NCBI RefSeq assembly: GCF_009727055.1
Contig: NC_052359.1
Span: forward strand, 9,693,305 to 9,757,304
DNA: 64,000 bases
Direction: 5' to 3'
Origin: Benincasa hispida
Taxonomy: Eukaryota; Streptophyta; Magnoliopsida; Cucurbitales; Cucurbitaceae
Shown: in pieces, positions 13,331 to 24,960 of the stretch
Layout: the number at the start of each line of letters is the position of its first letter
Position numbering within the stretch: the stretch's first letter is position 1
Program-made: the position numbers and the translations under genes
Notes under the pieces: model-generated
The model's input: the letters and a program-made list of their open reading frames with translations, nothing else
Database searches by the model: none
What the model was told of the DNA's origin: nothing

Positions 13331-13741
13331 AATTAAATTCTATTTTAGTTCCGAACTTTATTCTATTTTGGTCAACTTTAAAAAATATTGGTTTGAATCC
13401 TTAAACTTTTAAAAAGTATTTATTTTCATCCCTACCACTTAAATTATGTTAACTCTTCAACGAAAATGGGAAGGAACTTGTATTTGTGGATAACTAAGTT
13501 CTAGATGAATTGAACAAGATGAAGCCAAAATAGTGAACCATTACAATTTTGAACTAAAAAAGTCTTTTAAATTCTCTCCTTTTGCCACCTTCAAAAATTG
13601 AAATTCTAGATTTTTTTAGCGTAGTTAATTTATTTGATAGTCTACTCGTCTAAAAATATAATTAGATAAGCACTTTTAAAAAAATTTAGGGATTAAAACA
13701 AACATTTTAAAAAGTTTAGGAATCGAAATAAGATTTAAATT
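13331..13741. mobile_element. Fold-back (MITE-like) element, about 410 bp
   Basis: The left end (13331 on, 'aattaaattctattttagtt') is an imperfect inverted copy of the right end (to 13741), with similarity extending about 60-80 bases inward on each side through 'cttaaactttttaaaa' phrases. The middle is non-coding. A class II non-autonomous element fits best. No clear target duplication was seen. Confidence 0.45.
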
Positions 13742-15307
13742 AAAAAAAAAAGTATAGTTTAAAATATTTTGTATTTTCTTGTTTCCATTGACTTTTTTGG
13801 ACCTTCTTTCTTTATCCAGCTGTATACTCTTCAATTTATTACACTGTAACAAATTATTACTTATTACTTCAATTTATTATTATATGTCAACCTTTTAAGT
13901 AATGATACTAATAAAAAAAGATTTATTATACTAAAAATTGAAAATTTAGAAATTTAATTAAAAATTATTTTTAAAAATTAAGGACTAAATAGACACTTAA
14001 TATCAAATTTAAGATAATACATATATATTTGTTCCTAATATTTAGGCGATTTTTCAACAGTGTTATAAAAGTTTCAATAGTGCCCCTTCCATTTTTACAT
14101 TTTTTTCAAATTGACTGATATATATATATATATATGAGTTGATACATAGCGAGTTGTTTAAAATCCAGAAGAGGAATTAAAATTCCTGTTCTTTTCTACT
14201 AGAAGTTTGAAGGAATTAGGAAATTTCTCTCTTGTTTAGTTCAGTAATCTCTCTAGACAGACATATTAATTCACTAATATGAAGATAACTCAAATGACAT
14301 AAAATTTATACTATCCATCTCAATCTCGATATTAAAGTTTGATTCTCTTCGATCAATTGTATTCTTGTTTTAAGGAAAAGAACTCACTAAGCCATGCTAC
14401 AATTTTGAGATTCCATGGCATCATAGGCAATGCAAATAAAGGTAAGAGAGAGAGAAAGGTAATGGGGGCATTTTAGGTAGGAAGAAAAATAAAGTTTTAT
14501 GTATTTTTTAAAATTATTAACGAATTTTTTTCTCTTAAATACAAGTTTTTCGTAGTCATGAAAATGATGAATCACCAAATATAAATTCTCAAAATAAATA
14601 TCTCTTCTCAAAATTTAGCAAAACAATGTATCGCCAAATACAAAGATAACCAACAAAGGAATACCTTCTTCAATCATGGAGAACCTTTTAAGTGACCACA
14701 AAAAAAGGGACTAATTTGAACCGTAAAAAAAGATCAATAAAAATATTCATTGCTATGAATTTGGGAGTGTATACAAGTTTTCTTTCTTTTTCTCTAATTG
14801 GTAATCTTCAAAATCATGATCTAAATTTTCAATGTGAAAGAATTCGAAATATAAAGGTTCGCATTGACCGTTAAGAGTAGGTAACCTATTCCCTATATCT
14901 TTATTTCAATTGCATTTTATTTCACCGTATCAAATTTTGTTCTGCGATATTTGAGAATTACCATCAACACCTCTTTATTTGTGAACTACAAATGAATTAA
15001 TTTAATGTACAACTTTGTTAAAGTAGTTAAGTCCTAATGTTCTTCAGTGGTTTTGTAATTCTTTTTTCTTGTTGTAGTTATATACCTTGATTAAAAGGGG
15101 TAATTTTAGAGATTGAGAAATGGAAGAAGAATAGTAGGAGAGTATTCAAGAAAATAGAGAGAGGAAAAAAAAAAGTATTATGCCATGGATTGAAGTAGAT
15201 GAGAGTGAGAGTTAGAAAATGGAAGAAGGAGGTAATGATTCTAGATACTAATGATAAGAGTATATACGAGTTGTTTTCAAATAAAGAAAAATGAGTTAAT
15301 TTATTTA
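13742..15307. other. AT-rich intergenic DNA
   Basis: No supported gene. A TA run lies at about 14120-14135. The short open frames at 14387-14611 (minus) and 14692-14874 (plus) show no domain, splice context or codon pattern to support them. Confidence 0.5.
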
Positions 15308-15442
15308 CAAATATAACAAAATGTCACTATCTATCTGTGATAGATCGAAATAGACATTAATTGCAATCTAATCTATTAGTGTCAGTGATAGATGACTATC
15401 ATGATTTATCATTGATAGAAAATGACATTTTTATTATATTTG
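15308..15442. mobile_element. Short fold-back MITE, 135 bp, with CTATC/GATAG core
   Basis: The left end CAAATATAACAAAATGTCAC is an imperfect inverted copy of the right end (TTTTATTATATTTG at 15429-15442), and the arms continue inward through CTATC...GATAG units that can themselves pair. The whole 135-bp element can fold into one long hairpin. Similar 'tctatcagtgatag' fold-backs are, from general knowledge, common in cucurbit genomes. Confidence 0.5.
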
Positions 15443-16459
15443 AAAATATTTTCAATAATTTTATCATTTAAAACAATTATCTATATATATATATATATAC
15501 GACATGTTAAAAATATTAAAATAACTTTTGAAAATTCATAGGTATATTTTAAACTATATAACAACGATTTTCATCCTATATTGACGGTAGAAGTATTTTT
15601 TTTAAATTTTTTTCAAAATTTAAGAGTAATAATGAGACTTTTAAAAATTCATTGTTACTTTTTTAAACAAAGTAGTAATAGTTGTCCAAAAACTAATTAT
15701 AAGAGTATCGATGAAAGAGTATTTTCAATATAAAGTGCCTATCAAGGATATTTTCTATAATTTAGCTACTGAAATTTACAAAAGAAAAAATTGATTTTTT
15801 TAATTTTTTTTTAAAAAAAAATTGGATAAGATTTAGAAAACTGATTTTTTATTAAATAAATTTTTAAAGGTTAAAACGTAAGGTTTTTGCATCAGGAAAA
15901 AAAACGTAAGGTTAATCATGGGCGAATAATGCGATTGCGTGAAAAAAACGAAAATTTTATGCCTTATCCAAGTATATGTTTGTGAGTAATTTTTAAATGG
16001 CTAAATTTACTTTTGTCATATATAAAATGATATTAAAATACGATGTTAATCACTTAAAATTATTTTAATATGCCTTTAATTATTTAAAATTAATTTAATA
16101 TTTAATTTTATACTTTAAAATGTAATTTTTATATTATCAAAATTGGTTTTAACTTTTGAATGATTAAAAACATGTTTTAGAGTATCTTTGAAAATGACAT
16201 AAGTGATTTTAACCATTCGAGAATTACTTCCAAACATTTTCCAAGTATCTTTAACTTTCAATTTTCTCCAATGAGGCATTAAATTTATAATTATGATCTA
16301 AAAATTTGTATCTTAGCATTAAATTTTTAATTTTGTGTATTAATACATCATTGGCCTATTTGACATTTTTAAATTCATAAACCTATTGAACACAAAATTG
16401 AAAGTTTAATGATCTATTGGACACAAAGTTCAAATTTTTGTATACTAAATTCATTGATT

Positions 16460-16491
<32 letters not shown>

Positions 16492-16915
16492 AAAAAAAAG
16501 TTGAATATACCACTAACCTATTAAACACAAAGTTAAAAGTTTGAAACCTTTTGACATTTTTAAAATTTAAAGCCCATCAAACACATAATTAAAACATACC
16601 GAAAAATTTAAAGACTAAATTTATAAATTAACCTTTTTTTTTTCCATCAGCCTTGATGAAAAATTCTCAATGAAAATTATATTTTAATCATAGTCTGTCA
16701 TCTTGAATTTATGAGGAAAAAAAGAGAGAAGCAATTATGCAAACCTTGTGGGTTGGTAGAAAGTATGATTCAAAAGCTAGTCTCAAATATAGGGTAAGAA
16801 TTCCCTCTTAATAAAATCAAGTCATAATTTCAACATTAAATCACAACATTATTTAAAAATTTTAAAATAATTCATAAACTCAAAAGACAGTAGATGCATG
16901 ACCTTGGTTTCTTTT
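15443..16915. other. AT-rich intergenic DNA with a 30-base poly-T
   Basis: No gene. A TA run lies at about 15484-15500 and an uninterrupted T run at 16461-16490. The 16250-16620 stretch repeats 'cctattgaacacaaaattgaaag'-like phrases in both orientations, again suggesting degenerate MITEs. Confidence 0.5.
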
Positions 16916-17148
16916 CAGATCTTAACTACAACGTACACAACATTCTAATAAGTGCTTCCAAAACAAAGAACCCAACAATTGACTTTCTAATCACCCCTTC
17001 ATTTAGAATCACAAATACATTGAATATAATGAAAGAGATAGCATAACTTAATCCAATACACTTTGAAGGAACTCAATAACCAGAGCCAAGAAAGCCTTGA
17101 AAACAAGCAATAGAGAGTTTTCCTATGCTCCTCGATCAGGCTATCTAT

Positions 17149-17649
17149 TCATACAGACAACTCAAATTTGGACACTAAAATGCCATCACTATCAGCATAC
17201 AGCCACTCTCCTTCATGAATCAAAGTGCCACCAATTTCAAGAACTACATGCTTTTCTCCCATCCCTTTCTTGTTTGACTTCAATGGATTGGTCCCTAATG
17301 CTCTCACACCAATATCACAATTATTGATCTCATCGACATCTCTTATACAACCATTTACGACAATCCCAGCCCACCCATTGTTATGAGATAACTGCCCAAG
17401 ATTACCTCCCAACAATGCACATCTCCTACTTCCATTCCCATCTATCACAAGAACCCTCCCCTCACCTTTGGTTTCAAGAAGCTGTCTTACCAAAACATTG
17501 TCTTCAAATACCTTGACTGTCACTATCTGTCCCGAAAATGCTCGCCGTTGCCCGTAAATATCAAATTTCGGTTGCAGTACTCGGAGATCACCATTTGTGA
17601 CATGTGCTGCATTTGCATCACAAACATCTGCTGTTGCTGGAGCTGCCAT
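17149..17649 (-). CDS. RraA-like 4-hydroxy-4-methyl-2-oxoglutarate aldolase
   Basis: A 166-aa protein, the usual length of plant RraA-family members. It begins at ATG 17649 (MAAPATADVCDAN) and ends at TGA 17149. It carries the class II HMG-aldolase signature G-X20-R-D-X2-E exactly: G82, R103, D104, E107, within GWAGIVVNGCIRDVDEI. D104 binds the divalent metal in characterised enzymes. The family cleaves 4-hydroxy-4-methyl-2-oxoglutarate to two pyruvates and often decarboxylates oxaloacetate; plant members were also annotated as regulators of ribonuclease by homology to bacterial RraA. No transit peptide is evident, so a cytosolic protein is likely. The coding region is one exon. An in-frame TTG six codons upstream was not chosen, because it lies at the probable splice acceptor (TTGCCAG). 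The function in this plant is inferred. Confidence 0.93.
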   Translation of the reverse strand: MAAPATADVCDANAAHVTNGDLRVLQPKFDIYGQRRAFSGQIVTVKVFEDNVLVRQLLETKGEGRVLVIDGNGSRRCALLGGNLGQLSHNNGWAGIVVNGCIRDVDEINNCDIGVRALGTNPLKSNKKGMGEKHVVLEIGGTLIHEGEWLYADSDGILVSKFELSV

Positions 17650-19250
17650 GCCTTCCACTGCTGGCAAGGATATGTCAACAGGTAAGATATAGTTTTGAAG
17701 TAACTTTTACAGAAATATCAGAAAAGTGTAAATATTACATTTCCTTCTTTCAAGGAGAGATGAAAGTTTTAGAAGCAAAGCAAGAGAAGATTGGGGATGA
17801 AAATAATCATTATTGTTGTTAAAAGAATGAATTTCCAAATGTTTTAATAGAGTTTATTATACTAAATGTAATTACTAATTAGTTAGTTAGTTAGTCTTTT
17901 ACATTGTTACTTCCCCTGTATTTGGATGTACTATTTAACAACTTGCTTCCACTTTAATGAGATTATGCAAGTTCTATTTACTTTCTCAAGTTATGTTAAA
18001 ATCCTAATAGTCTTAAATCTAATTTGGTTTTGGACATTCAAATATGCTGTTTTATTTTTATCTTCTACGGTTAATATTAAAAAAAATTAGTTAATAGAAA
18101 CTTATTGGAAGCACATTACCAATTGATGTTCGTAAAGGCAAATGTTTGAAGCTACATATATTCGGTTAGATGTTTGCTGTTCAGGTTCCAAATAAATATG
18201 AGTTTTGATAAGTAATTAATAGAAATTTAATTATATGGACTAAAATAGTTTCCAATGCATAGTTTAGAGACTACAACAAAGCAATTGAAAGTTGAGGGAC
18301 TAAGATATATGATATCTGAAAATTCATTGGCCAACACAAAATAACTGTGGAAGTTTATGACTCAAACTAGGATTTAATCTATCTAATAAACTGAAGTTAG
18401 TCTTGTTTAATAGTGCTGTGATATGGTACCAAAACAAAAAGATAAATGGAATTCAGTTTGTTCCATAAATCATATCTAAAGTCCATACAGTTTATTAAAG
18501 TTAGGTGTGATTGAACACTTGATTGACAGACAAGAAAAAGCTTCAGCATCAATGTATAGGATGGTACAAGTGAAACCATGGGTTAAACTAAAATTTTCAA
18601 AGCCCAATCAGGGTCATCTTCCCTATGTTCACAGTGGCAAAATTTTCTCAAATTCGATGGAAGATGGTTTAAATACTCCTCCCATGAAAAACAACCTTGC
18701 ATAAAGGCATAAAAAAACAGCATCCAACAGCCAATTGAGGAAGAAATAAGACCCCATTTTCAAACACTCACACAGCTAAATTCTCACTGTACGAATGAAA
18801 CAAAATTCCAAGGATGATTTTCCAGAGGAAGACAAACTAAACTGGATTTTCAAGTCCTCAACACATCTTAGAACTATTTGAAACTCATGTAAACAGTATT
18901 AGAAGAAAGAAGTGAAGACAAAATGATGGAGAAAACTCACCCAATTGAAAGCTGAAGCCCTCGTCTTCTGTGGAAAGCTCTAAGGCCCGAAACCATCCAA
19001 TTGAACAATCAAACAGGCGGCTGAGTCAATTTAAGCCACCCCCATGGCGTAGAATTTTCAGAAATGGCGAAAAGCTTATCAAGATGATGGAATAGACCAG
19101 GGCGTTTTTGGTTGTTGTGCCCCGACAGCGATGATCGTCGCTGGTGCCTTTGGGCTTCAAAAACCAATGGATTTGTGAGCTTCAATGCTGGGTCTATGGT
19201 TTGAGATTTCAAAGATTAAACAGCCCATTGGCAAGGGCCTGATTTAGTAT
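17650..19250 (-). other. 5' UTR and leader intron of the RraA-like gene
   Basis: On the minus strand a good donor (TTGG/GTGAGT, intron starts at 18940) follows a GC-richer exon at about 18941-19250. A matching acceptor, TTGCCAG, lies about 10 bases upstream of the ATG at 17649. The intron would be about 1.28 kb. The upstream exon has a short upstream ORF (ATGGGGGTGGCT then stop) and no long coding frame that joins the main ORF. A TATTTATT-type TATA element lies near 19272-19282. The exact transcription start is unknown. Confidence 0.55.
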
Positions 19251-19831
19251 CAGCTCTAACAATGAAAGGGATAATAAATAAATACTCACAAAATTCTCTC
19301 CACACGTTCTAAAAATTTGAATTATTTTAATGAGAAATTTTTGGCTTTCTTATTCTTATCAGTCTATTCTTGTCTTTTTAAAATGACATTTATTAAATTC
19401 AATTTCTATTAGATTAATGAAAGATTTGTCACAATATCATTCCCTTAGTTTTATGAATTTTTTTTATGAAGGATATTTTTCCTTGAATTACAAATTTTCT
19501 TTTTTATAGATTCCGTATTTTGGCTTAAAATTCAAAATCTTCGATAAATCAATCCGTTCATGGACGTCTGTTCGTGGAGCTCTGCAACTTCATACCCCAC
19601 ATTAAATAGTTCTGATTCATAAGCCTCGCGTTGTTTCATCTTAGATCCGACATCTGAAATGTGTTCACCACCCATATATGTTCATCCAGATCCACACTAC
19701 TAGATCTGGCAAGGGTCAGGGGTTGACAAGAAAATTATTTGAGGAAGCCATGAATGAAGGAAGATGAATATGAGAGTGAGAGGAAGAAAGAATTGGTGGA
19801 GGCTGTGTTAGTGGCGTATGGAGAATACCTT
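19251..19831. other. Intergenic DNA between the RraA-like gene and a small gypsy element
   Basis: No gene supported. The sequence is AT-rich to about 19560, then more balanced to the left LTR at 19832. Confidence 0.45.
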
Positions 19832-19998
19832 TGTAGGGTTAACTAATAGTTAGTTAGTTAAATAATTAGTTGTTGAATCGTTTGTTATTTTTTGATTTGT
19901 TAGCATTCTTTAACAAACTTATACTTAAATTTCTCCTATAAATAAAGGTCATTTTCCCTCATTTAGAGGTAAAGGTTCGTTTGATTCATTTCTAAAAA
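19832..19998 (+). repeat. 5' LTR of the deleted gypsy element
   Basis: It pairs with 20901-21068. It contains a promoter-like CCTATAAATAAAGG at about 19936-19949. The primer-binding site starts at 20000. Confidence 0.75.
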
Positions 19999-20030
19999 TT
20001 GGTATCAAAGCTACAAGTTTCATTGGACCG

Positions 20031-20252
20031 ATGGCCGACCAAGAGGTGGAAGAAACCCCTACCCTCTCTCCAACATTATCAACGGTATGTTTATTGTCTG
20101 TTGAAAATTCTTTGGGAGATCTTCATAATAAGATGAATATGATGCAAGAAGCTACGAAAACCCTCACAAGAAGGATTGAAAATATGACAGTGCCTTCTCA
20201 AAATTTGCAAACATTCTCGTTTTGTTCAATAATGGGGAAAGAGAGGAAATAG
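20031..20252 (+). pseudogene. gag N-terminal remnant (Ty3/gypsy)
   Basis: The frame starts ATGGCCGACCAAGAG just inside the primer-binding site, as gag does, and encodes a short helical segment (DLHNKMNMMQEATKTLTRRI) of the type at the start of plant gypsy Gag proteins. It stops after 73 codons. The following 160 bases are a frameshifted continuation before the integrase part. Confidence 0.5.
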
Positions 20253-20413
20253 CGGCATGGCGCAGCCAAAATATGCTTGAAATCATCAAGAACCTATGCA
20301 AGAAAGAGGACAAAGGCAAACATTTTCATCGAAGACAACTCCAAGAACACCAAGAACCTTGACTCAATTTCCAAGAACGATGGTAATATTTCCAAGAATG
20401 GGATTCTTCAAGT

Positions 20414-20880
20414 GTGGAAGACCAAGAAAATGACTTTGTTGACTATAGAATGAGACGAGACAATCGATATGGAGTAAGAGGAGATCCACATGACTATAAC
20501 ATGAAGAATAGATATATTGGAAGATGTCCTTTTGAAGTAGTGTACATTGCTAATCTACCTTCCTTTGTGGATGTTGAAAATATGGCTGAAAGAATTAAAG
20601 AGCTTCATCGAGAAGTCCTTGATCATCTGAAGAAGACTACTTTGTCTGGTAAAGAAGCTAAAGACAAGTCTCGCTGGTCAGTGGATTTTGAAGAAGGAGA
20701 TCTAATTATGATTCATCTGTGAAAAGCTAGATTCCCTGTGGCTACTTAGATGTTGGAAAAGTATAGTTTCAATAACGTATTGAATTACCAATATGGTATT
20801 CAACTTTGCTGACTTAAAGTCTTATTTTGCCCCTAACAATTTCCATTTGGCTTCATGATTTCCTCGATGACGGATCATGG
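20414..20880 (+). pseudogene. Integrase C-terminal remnant (Ty3/gypsy)
   Basis: The 102-codon frame contains PFEVVY, then AERIKELHREVLDHLKKTT and FEEGDLIMIHL, the conserved order at the end of gypsy integrases where the host-facing C-terminal domain begins. It breaks after residue 102, but homology continues in other frames to about 20880 (ending APNNFPFGF-like and MTDHGEP). It lies only about 160 bases after the gag remnant, so about 3-4 kb of pol was deleted. Confidence 0.7.
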
Positions 20881-20900
20881 TGAACCAAGAAGGCAACATT

Positions 20901-21068
20901 TGTAAGGTTAATTAATAGTTAGTTAATTATGAATTAGTAGTCAAATAGTTTGTTTGTTATCTTTTGATTTGTTAGCTTTCTTTAGCAAACTTGTACTCAC
21001 ATTTCTCCTATAAATAAAGGTAATTTTTTCATATTTGGAAAGAGATTCATTTGATTCATTTCTAGAAA
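20901..21068 (+). repeat. 3' LTR of the deleted gypsy element
   Basis: It pairs with 19832-19998, with roughly 80-85% identity by eye and several small indels. That divergence says the insertion is old. Confidence 0.75.
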
Positions 21069-21547
21069 TTGGTAGCCAATTATAGATTAGGACGAAGATG
21101 ATTTTTTTTTTTTTGTAAGGTGCTCTTAAAAAGCTAACAGAGTTGTGAATTACATTTATTAGAAGATGATTAGACGCCACATGGACATTTTAAATTTGAG
21201 ATAAATTAGGTCGGACTGGATAGGCTAGGTCGAGTCGAGTCTAATTAGATCTCAATGTTCCCTAGTTTGAAAAACAACTAATTAAAGAAAGTAAGATTTA
21301 TTGAACAAATTCAAGAGTTGAGAGATTACAAAGATAAGTCCTCACCACACTCTTTAATTTCTTGTAAATTTCTAACTCTCAACATATATCAACTAAGCTA
21401 TTTATAACAATTTTGTAGTTGAGAGTAATGTTAACTTCAACTATTAATGGTAAGTGACTTTTACGTTCTCCACCTTTGAATTTTTTTAAGGGATTTTTTT
21501 AGCAGAGATGTCTATCCTTTACATTTAATAACAATATTTCATATGAT

Positions 21548-22581
21548 ATTTGGGGTCCATTTAAGCTGCCTACGTAGGCTAGATATAGATTTTTTTCCCC
21601 TTAACCTTGGTTGATAAGTTCATGGTTCACTTGTGCTTATCTCATGCAAGATAAATTAGATGCACTTTTCATTATTTCTTAATTTTTTTAGTTGCGATTT
21701 TCCAAGATTACTAAAGTATTTAGATCAAATAATGCTCATGAGCTTAGATTTTCTTTTCTTTTTTTTTTTTTTTGGCTAAAAAGGAAGAAGCATTGACACC
21801 TTCTTAATGTTGCTAGAGCCATGTCTTTTTAAATAACGAGTTTCTTTACAATTGGGGTGATTGTATTCTTACTACCACTTTTCTTATTAATCGGACTCCT
21901 ATGAAGTTGCTTCCTAATCGAGCTCTCTTTTCTGTATTGTGAAGTGAATTATGGTTCTCTCCGTATTTTTGGTTGTTTATGCTATGCATCTACTCTTTCT
22001 ACAAACAGATCTAACTTTGATCCTCGAGCATTGTCATGTATTTTCCTTGATATCCTCATAGAGTTGAAGGATAGCTTTTATGACATTACCAATAGAAAGA
22101 ATGTGGTTTTAGGGGATGTAGATTTTTATGAATAATGTTTTCCATCTCACTTATGTGATTCTAATAATGGTCTTACTCTAGATGATATTTTTGCAGAATT
22201 TGTGTTGCCCTGTTGTTTGCCAGATATTTCTACTACAGATGCTTCAAGTTTGCTTTCTTGCTCACAACTTGGTAATACTCTAGTGACATTTTTATAAGCT
22301 TCTTCGATTGAGTTGCTTCCTCAATCATCATAATATACTCGATTCATCGGTTGATATTTCTGATCATGTGCTACCTATAGATCAACCCATTCAATATTCT
22401 ACTTGGTCATGTAATCCTTTAGGATTTCTGCAAGATAATCATTGTACTTTGTTGCTCAATTATCCACAAGATCTATCCATGGTTGTCAAAGATACCAATG
22501 TTCCTTATTTTATTGAGAATTATTTATCTTATAACAAGTTTGTTGGTTCTCATGAAAAGTTCATTTTGAATGTCACTACTA
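21548..22581 (+). pseudogene. Ty1/copia pol relic: integrase to linker region
   Basis: In shifting frames the sequence reads an integrase core (WGPFK-like at about 21550, RSNNAHEL at about 21725 where SDNG/A is expected, then WGDCILTTTFLINRTPMK near 21860). The integrase tail FGCLCYASTLSTNRSNFDPR follows at about 21970, and then the integrase-RT linker ending YLSYNKFVGSHEKFILNV near 22570. There are several frameshifts and stops. It is cut off at about 22582, where an LTR begins, so reverse transcriptase is not seen. Confidence 0.75.
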
Positions 22582-22824
22582 TTGGGGTTGATGTCCTAAA
22601 ACCCGTGGTCTTGTAGTTTGTAATTGTATTTATACAAACTTATTATTCATTTAATAAAATAATTTATATTTTATTTGATATTTAGTTGCATTAACCCGAA
22701 ACCAATAAACTAAGATTCAAGGTTATCTAATGTAACTTAAACGTGTATGTGGAGACATATAGGTGAATTATATTTAAGTGATAACCTAAATGGTCTGTAG
22801 TAGATGGATAAGGCTGGGTACCTT
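22582..22824 (+). mobile_element. Truncated copia LTR inserted in the pol relic
   Basis: It starts TTGGGGTTGATGTCCTAAAA and follows the same course as the LTR starts at 22825 and 33345. It breaks at 'ggctgggtacctt', where a second, related LTR starts. The same phrase continues uninterrupted in the copy near 3455, so the break is an insertion into this LTR. The rest of this LTR was not found. Confidence 0.65.
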
Positions 22825-24960
22825 TGTTGGGGTTGATGCCCTAAATCTTGTAGGGTTCTGTAGTTTGTAAACATCTGTATGAACAAACACTTGTGATGTA
22901 ATAATATGAGATATTTTCTTTACTGTTGTTTATGAAATATGAGATATTTTAATTGCATTAACCACAAACCAATAAACTAAGATCCCTGGTTATCATTGTA
23001 ACTTAAGCATGTATGTAGAGACACACAAGTGGATCATGCCTTAAGTAATAACCTAAATGGTCTGTAGTATATGGATAAGGTTTCACCCGCTTTGTAGATG
23101 TTACAAGTGTTGTAAAGTGCTATAGATGGTCTGATCCTGATCATGCATGTGGAGACATGCGAGTGGGGGTATCCTATACAAAGGGGTTTGTATAAGACTA
23201 GACCACGAAATGTTTAATCTCGTTATATAACACCGTTCATGACAGAGACTTTCATTTCACTAGGATGACCATAGGTAACATGACCTAAATCCTGAGTGAG
23301 TTGGGAGCTCCTGCTTATGAGGGCGGTCCTTTGATTTGTATGGGTGTGAGTGGCCAAATTGCTGACTCAAACCTACCACTTTGGGGATTCATTTGATTGG
23401 GAGATGGGAACTCAGCTACACGAGATGGAATTCACTCCTTTCTCGAAGCAGGGGTAAATAGATAGATTGCTCCCTTAAGGATTGATTCTGGAGCTTGAAC
23501 GATGTGACACCACACACTTTCTCATGGCCCGAGAGGTGTTACTCATAGTAGGACTATGATGTATAGTTCATTAGAGGAATCAGTGGTACTTAAGGATTTA
23601 GATGTAACTACAGGGGCAAAACGGTAAATTGGTCCAGCTATACTTCCGAGTGATCTGTGAAGAATTATCGTACTGTTGATAGGTTATATCCAATGGACAC
23701 AGAAATATATCTATAGTAAGAAGAGTGCAGCTGTCGGTCTTTAGTGGGTGTCCGACAGTTAACGGATGGTGGATTTCATGATTAAAGATTTAGTCAGTTA
23801 TTCACGTACTATTGAAGCTTCAAGCTACAGGTTCGTAAGGTCCCCTTGGTAGCTCAATGGATTCAAGTTGAGAATAAGTTTTTGGATTAGTTTGAATTGT
23901 TCAAATTAACAAAAGGGAATTTGATTATATATGATATAATTAAATTGGTTCAATTATATGTGATATAATTAGTTTGATGTATTAGATACATTGATTGGAG
24001 GAACTAATATAAATATGATTTATATTAAATAAAGGAGAAAATAACTATGGTTTAAATATTACATATGATATGATATTAATACTATAGGTTATAAATATAA
24101 TATGATAAGTTAGATATTATATTTATTTATAATAAAAACAATTATGAGATAATTGTTTGTTGGTTATTATTTTCTCCATTAACCGTACAAGTGGGAGGTT
24201 AATTTCAGTTTTTTTAATAACTGAAGGTTAAAATGAAAATATTTTTCATTTTATTGAACGATTGCTTCATTATTGAATTACTAATCGATCGCTCATGATA
24301 GAGACTATATTATAGCCCTCACGAGAGACTAAACGATCGAGCGAGATACTAAACGATCGAGCGAGAGATTACTAGACGATTGCTCACGAAAGCGAGAGAT
24401 TACTAGACGATCTACTAGATGATTGACTAGACGATTGCTCACGAGAGCGAGAGATTTCTAAACGATTGCTCATGAGAGCGAGATATACTAAACGATCAAG
24501 TACCCGCTGTCTATACGATAGATAAAACCTTTCTCCCACTTACTTGATCGTGTAGTTCGATCGTATACTTCCTTCTTCCCTTTACCAAATTCACATAGAG
24601 CCCACACCTCCTGGATTCTCACTCAGAGAATACCAAGGTTGCCAAGTGGTAGTATCATGGGTTACTATTCGAGGATCAGATTGTTCTATTTTTTTACGAC
24701 ATCAAGAGATTGCTAGACGATTTCTCACGAGAGTGAGATATTACTAGACGATTGCTCACGAGAGAGAGAGATTTCTAGAATAAGAGTTCTTCAAAGGTAT
24801 GTCTCTCAATTCTTTTCTTTTTTTAGTAAGAAAGCATGTTGTAATTTTCTCTATAATGCATAACTATTCTTGTATATTTGTGAATGAATTTATTCTTTCA
24901 CAATGGGCTTGGAAAGATCTTGCTTTTACTCACTGGTTCTCTTGAATATGAGATCCTTCA
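22825..24960 (+). repeat. 5' LTR of a copia retrotransposon, 2.14 kb
   Basis: It starts TGTTGGGGTTGATGCC and ends GATCCTTCA, immediately followed by ATTGGTTTCAGAGC, a primer-binding site. The solo LTR at 5331-7408 has the same ends and similar length. The stretch 24290-24500, again at 24705-24775, is made of repeated 'acgatcgagcgaga' and 'tagacgattgctcacgagag' units. The LTR sits inside the older LTR at 22582. Confidence 0.75.

Larger units (their letters stand above)
19832..21068 (+). mobile_element. Deleted Ty3/gypsy retrotransposon with both LTRs (1.24 kb)
   Basis: Two direct repeats of about 168 bp (19832-19998 and 20901-21068) both start TGTARGGTTAA and share the block TCTCCTATAAATAAAGGT. 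Directly after the first, TGGTATCAAAGC (20000-20011) matches the initiator-Met tRNA primer-binding site with one change. Inside are a gag start and the end of an integrase, with protease, reverse transcriptase and RNase H missing. The element is internally deleted and cannot move by itself. The iMet site and the integrase tail point to a gypsy, not copia, origin. Confidence 0.8.

Noticed and set aside
17650..17667. Upstream in-frame TTG giving six more residues to the RraA-like protein
   Set aside because: TTG is not a normal plant start and overlaps the likely splice acceptor. The ATG at 17649 gives the usual family length of 166 aa.
19009..19212. 67-codon minus-strand frame
   Set aside because: It lies in the leader exon of the RraA-like gene, has no family features, and does not join the coding frame.
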